A stretch of DNA of 64,000 nt, taken from the NCBI RefSeq assembly GCF_947072515.1, contig NZ_CAMTIG010000010.1, forward strand, positions 1 to 64,000, in the 5' to 3' direction. Below are positions 63,504 through 64,000 of this stretch, piece after piece. A program made the translations under genes and the position numbers. The stretch comes from an uncultured Clostridium sp. (GTDB lineage: Bacteria > Bacillota > Clostridia > Clostridiales > Clostridiaceae). The stretch's first letter is position 1, and each line of letters starts with the position of its first letter. Below the pieces are notes generated by a model. That model saw nothing but the letters and a program-made list of their open reading frames with translations. It was not told the DNA's origin and searched no databases.

Positions 63504-63549
63504 ACATGTTTCTAATTTTTTTACTTTTCTTCTTCTCTTAATTATTTTT

Positions 63550-64000
63550 TTATTTAACCCCACTTAAACTATTAGCTAAAGATGCAATTTGTTTTTGAAG
63601 CCCTTTAAAATGAGTATAAATATTTTTATCTATCTCATAAGCATTTGTTCCTATATCTGTAGTAGTTCCTATAAAATATTTTTGTCCATTTATTACCTTA
63701 GTGATTTTATTGTCTAAAATATTATACCCATCTACTCTTTCCTTTTCTATTGTACATATAAGACCTTCTACTGCTGGATTAGATTTATTTATATAATTAA
63801 AAGTTATACTTTCATCATCTTCTTCAACTTCATAATATCCAGACCATGATGCCGGTATAGTCATTGCCACTCCATGTCTTTTACTTGTATATGTTTTAGC
63901 AGTTGCAACTGGTTTCTCTACTTGTACACTACTTGTTGAAGTATTTTCCTTTGCTACATTAGCTTCATCAATTTGTTTTTTTGCTTCTGCTTCTCTTTTC
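63550..64000 (-). CDS. C-terminal part of a secreted or wall-associated protein (5' end outside window)
   Basis: The frame is open to the right edge. The visible part reads as a charged linker (KREAEAKKQIDEANVAKENTSTSSV) and a C-terminal domain starting GVAMTIPASWSGYYEVEEDDESITFNY and ending LQKQIASLANSLSGVK. The GVAMTIP.SW.G.Y pattern is typical of clostridial secreted domains that follow such linkers. A GTG and an ATG inside the frame are not likely starts because the linker is continuous upstream. Signal peptide not visible. Confidence 0.75.
   Translation of the reverse strand, partial: KREAEAKKQIDEANVAKENTSTSSVQVEKPVATAKTYTSKRHGVAMTIPASWSGYYEVEEDDESITFNYINKSNPAVEGLICTIEKERVDGYNILDNKITKVINGQKYFIGTTTDIGTNAYEIDKNIYTHFKGLQKQIASLANSLSGVK

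Overview
The window is a very AT-rich chromosomal segment from a low-GC Firmicute, most probably a Clostridium sensu stricto species. The basis is the A/T-dominated codon use, strong AGGAGG-type ribosome binding sites, anaerobe-style redox proteins (rubrerythrin-like protein, iron-sulfur flavoproteins), a Trp T-box, and many families typical of clostridia. I cannot fix the species. I see no rRNA, tRNA, CRISPR array, insertion sequence or prophage. Most genes lie on the minus strand.

Layout. 1-5.3 kb: 3' part missing of a giant secreted repeat protein (surface adhesin type). 5.5-11.2 kb: YccF, a secreted protein without a normal start codon, a spore-photoproduct-lyase-like radical SAM enzyme, a DUF402 protein, and a TetR/14-helix MFS efflux pair. 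11.2-17.1 kb: a zinc-ribbon microprotein, a lipoprotein, an iron-sulfur flavoprotein, an APH-type kinase, trpS under a T-box, and a Bax-inhibitor-1 protein. 17.1-18.6 kb: a peroxide operon (rubrerythrin-like, glutathione peroxidase, OhrR) behind a promoter whose -10 box lies in a near-perfect OhrR operator. 18.6-24.5 kb: a fluoride-associated island with two fluoride (crcB-type) riboswitches, one before two overlapping MutS-family ATPase genes and one before two small uncharacterised genes, with a TetR-CLC anion transporter operon between them.

24.5-37.2 kb: a BECR-fold-like small protein, an Eis-type acetyltransferase, HPP, DsrE, a permuted papain-fold protein, an XRE/DUF2975 pair, a divergent peptide deformylase, a Fur-boxed yclNOPQ-type siderophore importer, small membrane proteins, and a 678-residue protein with four YcxB-like repeats. 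37.3-45 kb: oleate hydratase with a divergent TetR regulator, a DUF6323/DUF6179 pair, DUF421 and small membrane proteins, and a methyltransferase. 45-49.2 kb: a Nudix hydrolase beside a PLD-helicase-DUF3427 gene broken by one in-frame stop codon, and the remnant of a DUF1697 gene. 49.2-64 kb: a HAD phosphatase, a collagen-like protein, an ECF S-component/methyltransferase operon, an ABC-2 exporter with a divergent MarR/flavoprotein operon, an HxlR/Bcr-type MFS pair, a MerR regulator, two paralogous LysR regulators, a DUF4046 repeat protein and the 3' end of another secreted protein.

The genes mostly form small stress, transport and regulator modules. The most unusual parts are the fluoride island, the broken helicase, the start-less secreted protein and the four-repeat YcxB-like protein.
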